From: Pyrrhosoma nymphula
Taxonomy: Eukaryota > Arthropoda > Insecta > Odonata > Coenagrionidae
Length of the DNA stretch: 64,000 nt
Direction: 5' to 3'
NCBI GenBank assembly: GCA_963573305.1
Contig: OY754331.1
Location: 67,631,275-67,695,274 of the forward strand
The stretch's first letter is position 1. Every line of letters begins with the position of its first letter. Of the stretch, positions 49,500 through 60,490 are shown in pieces. The notes beneath the pieces are model-generated. The model had not been told where the DNA came from, ran no database searches, and saw only the letters and a program-made list of their open reading frames with translations. The position numbers were made by a program, and so were the translations under genes.

Positions 49500-51720
49500 C
49501 TACTGCCAAACCATTCACCCCTCTCGTACCCTCTTGTCTGCTTCACCTTCCCGTCGCCCACCTTCCTCCAGAACATCCGATCCAACATTCTCCCCCCCCC
49601 CCCTTCTTCCTCCCCCGCAACAGAAACTCCTCACCCACACACCCTCAACACTCCCTGAAGAGGACTCTCGAACAATTTTCACTGAAAAATCGTGTGTCGA
49701 GGGGAACGAGATGAGTCTACTACTCCCACCACCACCCACGCTATTAAAGGTGTGAGGCGGGTGGATTGGTTGGGGTGAGGAGGGTGAGACCAACCCACTT
49801 ACACTGAGGGGCAGGGGAAGAAATATAGAGTGCAACGGTGTCCAATGGCCAACCCGCTGTTGCTGCGGGGAAAAGAGTGAAACGGCCGTTGATATGGCCC
49901 GGCATGAGGACTGCTCTCGATGACTCTTCCCCATCCCCATCTGCGCACACGTGAATTACCACGTTCCCCCCCAAAAAAAAACCCCTCTCTACCCGTCCGC
50001 CCATATAGATATTAATTATTATTCATCCCCCGCGCCCAGCTAAATGTTCCCTCCCCCCTCCGCCCCACTGAGAAACCCTCCCCCCACCATCCCTCATCTA
50101 ATTTCTCTCCCACTGCTCCATTGGCTGTGTCTTGTGCGGTGGTTAACGAGGACAAATTGGGTCAATTTCTACATGACTAAAAGGAGTGTGACATTCCAGC
50201 AAATCTGTGATAGGGTGATTTTTTATGGAGGAATCATAATGTTTTGTAGAGTTGAATTTTTTTTATCGATGAGAGGAGAGAAAAAACGTGGACTGACGAC
50301 GTGTGTGTGTGGGAGGATTTTTTTAAATATAAAATATAAATTGTGACAGTGGATATGTTATTTTTTTGTTCGTTTGAGACTCTTATGAATCCGGATGGAC
50401 GATTTGGTTGCTCTGAAGACGTGGCGGAGATGAAGGAGAGTTAAAAGAGAAGGAAAAGATGCACTTCGCCTCCGTGTAAATACGGTCTTGTACATAGAAA
50501 AAAATGTGCTGTTTGTTTTACCGCCTGCTTTATTTTTTTAAACTTTTGAGTCTTGCCTCAATTGTGTTTTTTTCCACGAGAAAACAAAAACGTGTTGAAG
50601 GAGCATGGTCATGCAGATCTGCGTTCATGGTCTCCCAAGTTTCCATTACCACTTCCCTTCTTTTATATCCAGGTGGGGGTGAATTTATGAGTGAATGGGG
50701 AAGGTTCGTCTTTTGGGCCATTTCCCAAAATGTGGAGAGAAATATTGTTTTATTGTGTCTCATAAAGTCACTTAGAATCCTAACCCTATTACATCAAAAC
50801 CCTGCCATTCACCTAAAATTGCCATGGTTCTTTATTTTTATCGCACACATTTTTGTAACATTTTTGTGACGGTGGTGGTGCATACTGCAGTGCAATAGAA
50901 ATAGGTTGAGAAATAAACAGCAAATTGCCTCTTTAACATGTCTCGTCATTATTATTTTCCATTGGTCACCTCTGTATAAATTATCTGAATGACATTTTTC
51001 TTTGAAGAATGTCATCACTTCATCGAGAAGAGACTTGTGAAAGGCTTAAATATAAGCTCTTAGTTGTAGACTTCTCTAACTGCCTAAAATTTATTAAGCT
51101 CTGTAAATTAAATATTTGGGTCAAATTGAATTCCATTGTGCCCTGGATTTAGATGGTAATGCTTTTCATATTAACTAATCTTACTATCTTCCTGAAAAAA
51201 TTGAGCCAAGGCATAAAATGTTACATGAATGATACCTACTAGATGAGTGATTCTAGCTCAAGCTGTAAATATTACTTAATCACATTTATCATGAATTAGT
51301 AAATTTGTATAGAAACAAACCAAAATATTACGATTCCAAATAAGTTTCAAATCTGATAAAGTGCCTATGTCTTAAAGAGATGGCAATATCGCGTGTACAT
51401 TATTGTTAGGAATCAGGAGTGATCCACAAGTAAATGTAAGGAGGTAAGTATAACTGGTTTCACTGTAAAAGAATAAAAATGCTTAAAATTTTCAGACGAA
51501 GAGCCTTATCTCCTTGCATCATTTCTTTCTTAAGCTCACCATACATCCTACTCAGGGTCAGATCTATAATCCGCAAGGCGGATGGGCCCTCGGGATTTTC
51601 AAAAGAATTTAATTTACTTTTTATCGTTTACTCCGACTTATAGTATGTACTTTTACTACGTGTGCTTAATAACTAATATGACATTAACTTAAAGAGTAGC
51701 TTTGTTTTGTCCTAAGGCTC
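49500..51720. other. No recognisable gene
   Basis: C-rich and G-rich simple sequence to about 50120, then AT-rich sequence. The 121-codon frame at 50504-50869 has hydrophobic stretches but no recognisable family. Confidence 0.5.
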
Positions 51721-51758
51721 TATCGCCACGTCAGTTCAGTTAGGTCGTACGCGTAAGG

Positions 51759-52094
51759 CAGGGTTTCCCAACCAGGGGAGCTCGCACCCCGTGGAGGTGC
51801 GAGATAGTATTCTAGGGGGTGCGAGATAGCATTTCAGTTTTTTGCTCATATTAAGGGTACCTTTTTTTGTAAGAATTACTCAACTATTAACTGTTCGTAA
51901 TATGTTTTTTTTCTTTTACATATATTTCATTTTTGTTTATATATTATTAAAAATTGATTGACATGTTTTGGTCACCTTCACTTTTATTTTGAAAAAAATA
52001 TTATGTACTCAAAGGGGAGCGAGATATTACTTAATGGGTGTGAGAACATTAAACTTTGTTGGGGTATGGGACATAAAAAGGTTGGGAACCACTG
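51759..52094. mobile_element. hAT MITE with perfect 8-bp target duplication
   Basis: The left end is CAGGGTTTCCCAACC and the right end is GGTTGGGAACCACTG. GCGTAAGG is present on both sides (51751-51758 and 52095-52102). The 8-bp duplication and CAG...CTG ends are diagnostic for hAT. The 336-bp interior is noncoding. Confidence 0.95.
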
Positions 52095-52994
52095 GCGTAA
52101 GGAATGTAAGTGTACTGTGAAAATCTCAGGAGACCCCAACACGACGGCTGTTACCAGTGCGCGTGACTGTTGTGCAAGCACATGCCTCAGAAAGGGATGA
52201 GAACCAGTGCTGCAGATATATACTTACTAGGCATCACGGAACGGTATTTTTAGGCTAGCATTAAGGCCATCACTATGATATGGCCGGTCGATTAATGAAA
52301 CGCTAACCGCGTCTGGCCCCCCAGAGAGAGCAAATTGCACTTTCGAAGCCAAATCATTGACTAGTGCTGGGGGATTTCATCTCAAATCAGGCAGAGGGGT
52401 GTCAGGTGACCATCACCGATTTCTCTAAAAGTTATATATGTGAAAGCAGTATCCTTATGATGAATTATGATCACTTTATCTCAGCTCAGAACCGAAGCAA
52501 TATAAAGCTATGATCCTTTGAACATTGCTGAGTCAGGCCTCAAAGTAGAAAGTGAAAAATCACATAAATGCTAATAACTAATGAACCATGGCCCATAAAG
52601 CAGTGGTTTTTATTTCATTTTGAAGAAAATGCATTTATGCACAGTCTGAAATAACGTTCAAGTAATTTGAAGTAATAATAAACAAATAGGACTTATTTAA
52701 ACAATAAAAATTAGTGATTATTTAACAATTTATTTCTCAAAAAGGCCACCTTTTATTTGCTTTAAATTTTCTCAGTGGCTAGTTTAAATGTTCTGCTATC
52801 AATAAAAAAAATAAAAAAAGGTAGTATTTTTATATTTTTTGTTTTAAGGAATGTCAAAGTTAGGCATGTTTTCGACCCAATCTGTTTATGCACTCCTCTC
52901 GTACACCAAGATTGCATACCTATGAGGGGGAAAAATGAAGATTCATTCTACTTAGCATGTGTAATGGATAAATAGTACATACCTGAATCACTGG

Positions 52995-53330
52995 TTACAT
53001 CCACTGACTGAATGCAAGTTCAATCTTGTGTACTTCCATGGCATCAAATGTATGCAAACGCCCACTGCTACTAACTGGAAACGGTGGATGAGGCAATTTG
53101 TGCAGATCATTTTTCAATGGCACTTCACATAAGTCTTCTAATTTGGGCCACCTGAAACCATTCAATGGACCATGTGGATGCATAAACGAGACACTAATGT
53201 CATTTTCTTCTAAAGACACTGCAGTGATTTTAGCAATCCACCAGGTTTTTTCGAAAACACACCCGATGAAGTCATTTATGGTGAGATCTTGAATATTGTA
53301 TGTCTTTATACCTGAATTTGTTAGTGCCAC
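52995..53330 (-). pseudogene. Inverted duplicate of the transposase 3' coding end (left TIR)
   Basis: The minus-strand frame reads LTNSGIKTYNIQDLTINDFI, through EKTWWIAKITAVSLEENDIS and FMHPHGPLNGFRWPKLEDLC, to SQWM and a stop at 52995. It matches the C-terminus of the right-hand copy with about seven differences in 110 residues and no frameshift. The frame continues past about 53330 into unrelated sequence up to 53351. It lacks the rest of the gene, so it should encode nothing useful. That it remained open suggests a recent origin or conversion between arms. Confidence 0.8.
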
Positions 53331-53333
53331 AGC

Positions 53334-53485
53334 CAGACTGACAATATGCATGGGACTTCTTGTACATTGTAACCCACCTCAGCATTGTCCTCTCAATAAC
53401 CTAGCATAAGATCAGGTTACAACTAAGTATGTAACAACTAAGAATGATACTATGTACAAGAAGTCCCATACATATTGTCAGTCTG
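53334..53485. repeat. 33-bp inverted repeat at the inner edge of the left TIR
   Basis: CAGACTGACAATATGCATGG onward (53334-53366) recurs inverted at 53453-53485 with one mismatch, around an 86-base spacer. It lies exactly where similarity between the two long TIRs stops. Confidence 0.9.
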
Positions 53486-53675
53486 TTATGTGCAGTCATT
53501 GAGAAGACTACCTCTCAAGCAGTTCTATATTAGCCTCTCTTTATACATTACCATATACCATTTCTCTCCAAAATGTATACAGGGACATATAGTGCAAATT
53601 GGATTTTTTTGTGCAGACTATGAGAAGAGACATAAAACAAAAGTGCAATAGAAAAATGAGAAGGCATTTAAACCA

Positions 53676-56075
53676 GTGGGGGAGATGTCTGAGAAACTCC
53701 AAAAAATATTGCAACATGTGGTCATCAAAGCTAGTGATGAACTCTGCTTGAACTGCTACAAGAAGTATGAAGGCCTTTTAGTTGAACTTGAGTCAAATTG
53801 TGATGCCTATGACAAACAGTATTTGTCATTAGAAGACAGTGTGGATATAGTGAATCAGACAGTGACAAGTTTAGGCAGTGAACCAGAACAAGTTGTCTCC
53901 CCCCTGAGAATCCCTACGAAAATCCGACCAGATCGAAGGATTTCATATGGTAAAAGGAAGCTGACTCAAATTACTGATTCCACAAAGGCATTAAGGGCAA
54001 AGGTTAGTTTATTGTATGATGTTCAGGATGAAGCTGCTCCCACTGAAATTGATAAATGTGAAACGTACTTCATGAGAAAATAATATCTCAGCAGCTTTTG
54101 ATAAAGTGAAAAGTGAAAAATCTATCAGTGACCAAGTTAAATTTTTAACACTCTTTCCCACAAGTTATTCCAAACAAGAGATTATGGCTGCTGTTCCAGT
54201 TTCAACCAATCATACGATTGACAAACGAGCAAAAAAAACAGCAAGGAATATGGGCCAATGCTGATGTATACTGTGGGCATCCTCTTCCTGTTGAGCATAT
54301 CAAGATTGCTCTCTCATTTTACTTGGATGATGACAAAGATTGCTCTCGTCAAAGTCCTAATCAGCGAGATGTGTTGACTGTCATTGAGAATGATATTAAA
54401 GTAAAAAAAGTAAAGCGATTCATGAGTTGATCAATAAAGGATATCTATGCCATCATGAAAGAACAAAATCGTGAAATAAAAATTGCACTGACCAAGTTCT
54501 ACTCAGTTAGGCCAAGATGGGTCAAAATTCAACCAGTGCATGATGTTTGCAGATGTATTTATTGCTCCAATTTGAAACTTATATGTAGCAGTTTAAGAAA
54601 TTTGACCAACTCAGCCATTGAAAATGATTATTTATATAAGTTGTATCTTTGTGAAAGCCCTAAAGAAGAGTGCTGGTTCCAAGAATGTGGCCTGTGTCCA
54701 GGCATTGAGGGCCTAACAATGACCACTTTAAGATTGGATGACAAAGAAGATGAAGAAGTGACTTATGGTTTTTGGGAAAAAGGTGATTTGTTAAAGATTG
54801 TTTCGTTGGAAGCATTCATTGCTAAAGTTCAGGATTGCACCAAGAAAGGTGTGTATCACCACTATATTCGGAAAATACAGAGGGAAGCTATTCTTAAAGA
54901 GAAGTTGGTTGCACTAAATGGTGTGAAATTGGTGCTTCATTTCGACTCTGCCGAGAATTGGAGTGTGATTCTTCCAGATGAAGTACAAACCTATTATTGG
55001 CAAAAAGTGCAGATATCAATATTTACCTCTGTGGGATATAGTAACAAAGGCACACAGAGTTATGCAGTTATTTCAGATGATTTATCACATGATACTGCAC
55101 ATGCTTTGCTTGGGATAAATAAGATAGAAGAACACTTGTCTAAAATGAATATTACATATATGGAGAGATAAAACATATTTCAGATGGGGCAGCAGCTCAT
55201 TTTAAAAACAGATTTCAGGTTGTTCAGTGCAACTAAACATGGAAAGGGGCCCTGTGATGGAGTTTATTTATTTATTTCCACATCCCCGAAAACAGCACAA
55301 ACGGCCTTTTACATCGGGTGTTTTAAACATGTAATAATTTTCGAACACATACATCCATGTTCTGAGTGATGAAAAATCCACTCAGGCGGGACTCGAACCC
55401 GCGACCCCCAGTTTAGCAGGCGAGGTCTTTACCCCGTCGCCACCGGGGCCGGGAGTTGGAGGACTAGTCAAGCATTATGCCACAACTACAACCTAGGAAA
55501 TTTCAATTCTGGCGAGTACATTCAGAACAGTGTCCTTTGTGGAAAATGTAAGTAAATTCTTGCCTAATATCAAACTTTTGCATTTGCCACATGATGAAGT
55601 AGCTCAATTTAGACAAAAAAAGCATAATGTTTGGGCAAAAGTGGCACCTGTACATAGCATCAAAAGCTGTCATGTCTGGGTTCATAACAGACATGGGACA
55701 ACTATTGCTTGCTCTGCGAACCACGCATGCATACACGCTGTGACACTAACAAATTTAGATATAAAGACATACAGTATTCAAGATATCACCATAAATGACT
55801 TCATCGGGTGTGTTTTCGAAAAAACCTGGTGGACTGCTAAAATCACTGCAGTGTCTTTAGAAGAGAATGACATTAGTGTCTCGTTTATGCATCCACATGG
55901 TCCATCGAATGGTTTCAGGTGGCCCAAATTAGAAGACTTATGTGAAGTGCCATTGAAAAATGATCTGCACAAATTGCCTCATCCACCGTTTCCAGTTAGT
56001 AGCAGTGGGCGTTTGCACACATTTGACGCCATGGGAGTACACAAGATTGAACTTGCATTCAGTCAGTGGATGTAA
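53676..56075 (+). pseudogene. Broken transposase-like gene of the long-TIR element
   Basis: The first frame (53676-54080) starts with a Cys-containing segment (CLNCYKKYEGLL) and a basic stretch (RPDRRISYGKRKLTQ). A frame change near 54079 gives DQVKFLTLFPTSYSKQEI. The A8 run at about 54231-54238 shifts frame again. TGA at 54428-54430 interrupts, and a long frame then runs to 55168. It has VCRCIYCSN, LHFDSAENWS and VISDDLSHDTAHA. A short shifted stretch encodes HISDGAAAHFKN and frame returns for ATKHGKGPCDG. A SINE splits the gene at 55265. TAG occurs at 55494-55496, then the C-terminal part runs to 56075. The 'D.AENYS', 'ISDxLxHDTxA', 'SDGAAxxxKN' and 'HGKGPCDG' order matches a family of uncharacterised transposon proteins I recall from insects and cnidarians, with likely acidic catalytic residues in the D/E motifs. 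I cannot name its superfamily. It is inactive as it stands. Confidence 0.75.
55265..55451 (-). mobile_element. tRNA-Ser-like SINE inserted in the transposase
   Basis: On the minus strand it starts at the right with GGCCCCGGTGGCGACGGGGT, has an anticodon-loop-like CTGCTAA and B box GGGTTCGAGTCC, and ends at the left in AAATAAATAAATAAA. GGAGTT is duplicated at 55259-55264 and 55452-55457. The reading frame before the insertion (HGKGPCDGV) joins the frame after it (GGLVKHYA) across one copy of the duplication, which supports a clean retroposition event. Confidence 0.88.
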
Positions 56076-56705
56076 CCAATGATTCAGGTATGTACTATTT
56101 ATCCATTACACATGCTAAGTAGAATGAATCTTCATTTTTCCCCCTCATAGGTATGCAATCTTGGTGTACGAGAGGAGTGCATAAACAGATTGGGTCGTAA
56201 ACATGCCTAACTTTGACATTCCTTAAAACAAAAAATATAAAAATACTACCTTTTTTTATTTTTTTTTATTGATAGCAGAACATTTAAACTAGCCACTGAG
56301 AAAATTTAAAGCAAATAAAAGGTGGCCTTTTTGAGAAATAAATTGTTAAATAATCACTAATTTTTATTGTTTAAATAAGTCCTATTTGTTTATTATTACT
56401 TCAAATTATTTGAAAGTTATTTCAGACTGTGCATAAATGCATTTTCTTCAAAATGAAACAAAAACCACTGCTTTATGGGCCATGGTTCCTTAGTTATTAG
56501 CATTTATGTGATTTTTCACTTTTTACTTTTAGGCCTGACTCGGCAATGTTCAAAGGATCATATCTTTATATTGGTTCGGTTCTGAGCTGAGATAAAGTGA
56601 ACATAATTCATCATAAGGATACTGCTTTCACATATATAACTTTTAGAGAAATCGGTGATGGTCACCTGACATGATTTTGCACTATCTGCCTGATTTGAGA
56701 TGAAA

Positions 56706-57215
56706 AGGCCCTGCTGTCATCCAACTCCACAAGCCAAGCAAAAAGCCACTTGCGGCGTATGAGTGTAGCGAAGTGGACCTGCTGGTGGCCTTGCTTTTCA
56801 GTAGATATGTACTCTATTCCAGTGCATGGCAACTCTAAACATAAAACTCAATAAGGTTAGTGGTATCAACTTATTAATTCTTTTCAGTAGAAGGGCGATT
56901 TATTACATAAATAGAACATCTTCCTCATCGCTATTTTTTTTAATGTGATACCGTCAGGCTTGGTGGCTTAGTTTTTTTTCAAATAGTTTACACATGTCAT
57001 CGCAAAGCATGGCGTCCTTGTGAAATAGTTTCTTCTGAAATGCAATTCCAGCAATATGAGTTGATAAACTCCTTTATCTGTATAACTATAGCCTTTAATA
57101 AACCATGCTAGCCATGCTGAAACATACCATGTAGAAACCGTGATATTTATAAAAAGTAACTGACGCCAAATTATCACTGATTCTGTAGCAATTACTTCGC
57201 ACAGACGACTGCTCT
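56706..57215. other. No recognisable feature
   Basis: Anonymous AT-rich sequence between the long-TIR element and the Gypsy remnant. Confidence 0.5.
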
Positions 57216-57219
57216 CAGC

Positions 57220-57850
57220 CTACCTATTTCTAAATCCCACGTTTCGCTCTTCGTCTTGTCGGTCTTGTTCTATAGTTATCTGTGGAGAACGTGACTTCAT
57301 TAACGCAAGATTTCGATTGCGTTGATCAAGAAAAATTCGTAACTTACCCGACTTCTTTTCTAAGACTACTGAGCAAACCGAAGGTGTAGGCTCTGATACT
57401 TTATTTACAACTCTCAGCTTTTCCATTCCATCTAACTCTATTCTCTTTAAACCGGGGTAAAGAGAAAATGTTAACTTCCTGAGAGGCCCAAACTTAGGCG
57501 GGACATCAGAGCGGAAGGCCAGATAATACAAGTATACGGAAGGCATCCAAGACCCTTGAAGAGGTCAGAATATTTTTGCAGCATCGTATCAATACTGATA
57601 AAAGGTAAAATCACATACTCTGAGGTAGCTAGGACTCTCCTGATCGAGACCGAGTTCTTGACACGTTGAGAGTCCCTACTCAGAAAAACATGGCTGGTCA
57701 GCAACAACAAATTTTAACACTCTTACTACCTCCGAAATCCAATATTCTGATTGGCGTTTGCTCAACCATTGACAAGAGGTAGATTTAATTAGTTCAATGT
57801 TTCACGTGAAATGACATTGCCATGGCACCCGAGTCCAAATCAAAGAGGTT
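57220..57850 (-). pseudogene. Ty3/Gypsy pol remnant (protease site and start of RT)
   Basis: On the minus strand a protease-like LDSGA is encoded at 57824-57838. Further on comes YSDLFKGLGCLP, the usual block just before the Gypsy RT. A frameshift near 57545 leads to GMEKLRVVNKVSEPTPSV and EKKSGKLRIFLDQRNRNL (RT motifs 1-2). The element is truncated near 57220, before the expected catalytic YVDD box, so it cannot be active. RNase H and integrase are absent. Confidence 0.75.
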
Positions 57851-58049
57851 TTCACTCCATTAATAAATAAATCTAAACGCCAGGATGAAATTAAAACATC
57901 ATTTGACACCACTGGTTTATCATTGCAAATGTCCGACCCGTTCTGAGAGTTAATTATAAAAAATTAAATCAATTAATCACGTTGACCGGAAGTATCAACT
58001 GCCATTATTTTAATGTTATCACGAAAGAAACAGAATTTCCCGTATTGAA

Positions 58050-58583
58050 CTGTCTTGGAGCATGCACGACAGTGTACCTACCTTTTCTGCTGGACAACTG
58101 AATTGGTGAACTTACCCACATCTGCAACATTGGGTCTGCCGTGGCTCATTCGGAAGACGTAGCTGCGTGTGCGCAAGCGACTGCCGTCTCTCCAGGCGCC
58201 GTGGACTTGCCGATCGCTTGCGTAAACGTAATTGTCGTGATGGCTGGCTCATAGCTCGTGTCAGCAACCTCCAATTTATCGGCGTCTCGTTGCGTCGAAA
58301 GTATGACGATATGACTTTCGCAAGACTGACAGCTAGAAGGATCTCCATATCCGACTTTTGTAGTAATTTTTCTCGAACAACACGTTGCCGTACGTTCATA
58401 TTTAGAAATAAATAAGTTCTCCACGAGCGACTCACGTAGACTACCGAACTCACACGCATGAATTAAGATTCTTTGGCTAAGAAGACATCGAAGTCGCGAG
58501 AAAAATTTACGCGACTGCATTGTCAGACTCTTCTCTGGCACAAGATGATCATTCAACTTCTTTAGTAGTTCATTGAATGTCAC
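58050..58583 (-). pseudogene. Ty3/Gypsy gag remnant with zinc knuckle
   Basis: The minus-strand frame begins TFNELLKKLNDHLVPEKSLT and continues RKFFSRL and ACEFGSLRESLVENLF, matching the capsid-type gag domain of Gypsy elements ('F..r.q...E....F...L..la..C.Fg.l...lirD'). At its end a CCRCG...H....CPA zinc knuckle is interrupted by one stop. Order and strand agree with the pol remnant at 57220-57850. LTRs were not identified. Confidence 0.7.
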
Positions 58584-59717
58584 GGCCGTTTAGCTGAAAG
58601 AGTTGAATAAGTCCAACCCGTAAGGACCGATACAATAAAGTAATGAGGCCACACGATGAGGCAGCCTTCCTAGTCCAATAGGCCACTATTTCAAGTGTTC
58701 AAGGTTCCAAGACCACTTGTAATTAGAAATAGTTCGAAAGACTGATACCAAACAGTGTTTCCAATGAAATTCGACATTTCCTTCGGTTTCCATTGGACGC
58801 ACACGGCCATGGAAACCGGCCACCTGCAGGTAAACTCAAGGAAGTTATCTAGCGACTGCACACGAGTGCCTTGATTTGATTTTGATTGCTCGAAAAGAAA
58901 CTGGAACTATCACTTCTTTATCCCGACAGCCGATAGGTACACATATAAAAAAATATCACTGAACAATAGGATCCCACTCCTTGCACCATGATGTACACTC
59001 GTTTGTTACTTTAAATATAAACAGAACACGCACGACTGGCCCAACTACTAATATCACCATTATGACACATGTCACTGGTGGCAGCACATAACATGACATG
59101 GATACCAATATATCGATGCGTAGCACACAAGACCCTCAAGATATTTTAGTTTTTAAGAGAGGAGTGCTAATATTTCCACTGTATCAGTAATTCAGCTGCC
59201 TTTTGTAAGAGATTTCTCAAACATCCCACCTGAGTGAGGACTTAAGTAGTAAAACATAGTTGGCAAATTATTTTTTGCCTCGGGAGACAAAAGGTCGGCA
59301 CAACATAGAGAAGGGTTTAGGAACTCAAAATGTAATTGTATTGGAAAGGGCAGAATGGAGAGCTAACACTAGCCAGACTTGAGATAGAAATAAACGTTGA
59401 TGACTAAGATCATGAGATTGAACCACCATCTGCTGGACTCGTCTGTACCTAATCAGTCTAATAGCGGGAAATATGTTCATGCATGACTGCTCATGAGCAT
59501 GAACATGTCTAATGTCACTGCCTAAAGCAGAATATTGTATTGCTATGAGTTAAAGGGGGTAGGACACGTGTTTACTGGGAGATTCAAGTTCTAAATACAA
59601 CAAATTAATTTAATATTTTAATAGAACTTTAGTGCGTACCTACATTTCATGACAATTTCTTGAGGAAGCAATTGCTGAGGTCTTTCTTCAAATCTAAAAA
59701 TACCTAGTGATATATGT

Positions 59718-59771
59718 ATGCATACCATTTAAAGCGCCTCTGAGCTCAGAGGCGCTTTTGATGGTATGCAT
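59718..59771. repeat. 54-bp near-perfect palindrome
   Basis: ATGCATACCAT-TT-AAAGCGCCTCT-GAGCTC is mirrored by AGAGGCGCTTTT-G-ATGGTATGCAT with only one or two mismatched positions. The centre is GAGCTC with no spacer. It is noncoding and lies about 200 bases outside the nested transposons. Confidence 0.92.
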
Positions 59772-60007
59772 TGTATCTCATCCTATGCCCTTAATAAAAA
59801 GTAACAGTAGCAGTTCAGTTGGTCCCCTATTCCTAAATCAGTATCTACTGAACTTAGCTTCTCTTATACTGATAGCATAGGATAGTTGCCATTTTAATGG
59901 TTATATGAATATTCTAGATCCTATTATGATCCTGTAATACCTAGATCCTTCAATGTTATTATCGAGATTAACATTGTTTGTCCTCAATGGCATCCCTATT
60001 GAAAATG

Positions 60008-60210
60008 CCCTATAGGAATTTTTTTTCCCACAGTAATTTGACAATGGGAACTCGAAATTTTCCTATAGGAAATTTTTTCCTACAGGAAATAAATTTCCTG
60101 TTGGAAATTTCCTATAGGAAATAATTTTCCTATAGGAAATAATTTTCCTATAGGAAATAATTTTCCTATAGGAAATAATTTTCCTATAGGAAATAATTTT
60201 CCCATTGGAA
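60008..60210. repeat. Left CCTATAGG subterminal array
   Basis: Seven exact CCTATAGG palindromes occur, plus about three variants (CCTACAGG, CCTGTTGG, CCCATTGG). The last five exact copies are spaced 18 bases apart as TTTTCCTATAGGAAATAA. Confidence 0.95.
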
Positions 60211-60242
60211 AATAGTCTCATATACATAACCTTAAAAAAAAA

Positions 60243-60322
60243 ACGCCACCGTTAGGATTAGATCGGAGGACTTTCTGTTCATGAGTCGCCGACTCTGACC
60301 ATTACACCAACTGACTGGTTTG
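60243..60322 (-). ncRNA. tRNA-like sequence with T-run, probably SINE head or tRNA pseudogene
   Basis: On the minus strand 'cagtcagttggtgtaatggtcagag' contains a good A box (TGGTGTAATGG). A B-box-like 'cctccgatctaatcc' follows at tRNA spacing, and a run of nine T ends it like a Pol III terminator. The B box is poor and the anticodon stem does not pair well, so a working tRNA is unlikely. Confidence 0.45.
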
Positions 60323-60490
60323 ACAAATGAGCGATCTCATAAGTATACCTTTGGTATTAGTTGAGAGAATTGATTTTTTTAATCCTTTCTCAACTAATGC
60401 TCTCTCAACTAATTTTAATGATTGATAGAAGAGAGAGGATGAGTTTTTTTAATTTCAAAAGAGGATTGCTGCACACCTACAGAGTCATAA

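Larger units (their letters stand above)
52375..56705. mobile_element. DNA-transposon-like element with terminal inverted repeats of nearly 1 kb
   Basis: The left arm, about 52375-53330, is the inverted copy of the right arm, about 55737-56705. Outer ends are TTTCATCTCAAATCAGGCAG and its complement, with a small indel just inside. The arms differ by only a few percent where I compared them. The right arm holds the last 110 or so codons and 3' flank of the transposase-like gene (53676-56075), so the left arm carries an antisense duplicate of that coding end. No target duplication could be recognised next to the ends as drawn. The superfamily is not identified. Confidence 0.75.

Noticed and set aside
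49167..49658. 163-codon frame with a long RERERERE stretch as a coiled-coil protein
   Set aside because: The repeat is a (GA)n microsatellite, and the flanks have no recognisable homology or splice context.
50470..50505. 3' UTR of a second gene, suggested by a Pumilio-type TGTAAATA
   Set aside because: A single 8-mer is expected by chance in AT-rich DNA, and no coding exon was found upstream to own such a UTR.
55380..55451. Functional minus-strand tRNA-Ser gene
   Set aside because: It is the head of a SINE with an (AAAT)n tail and target duplication inside a transposase gene.
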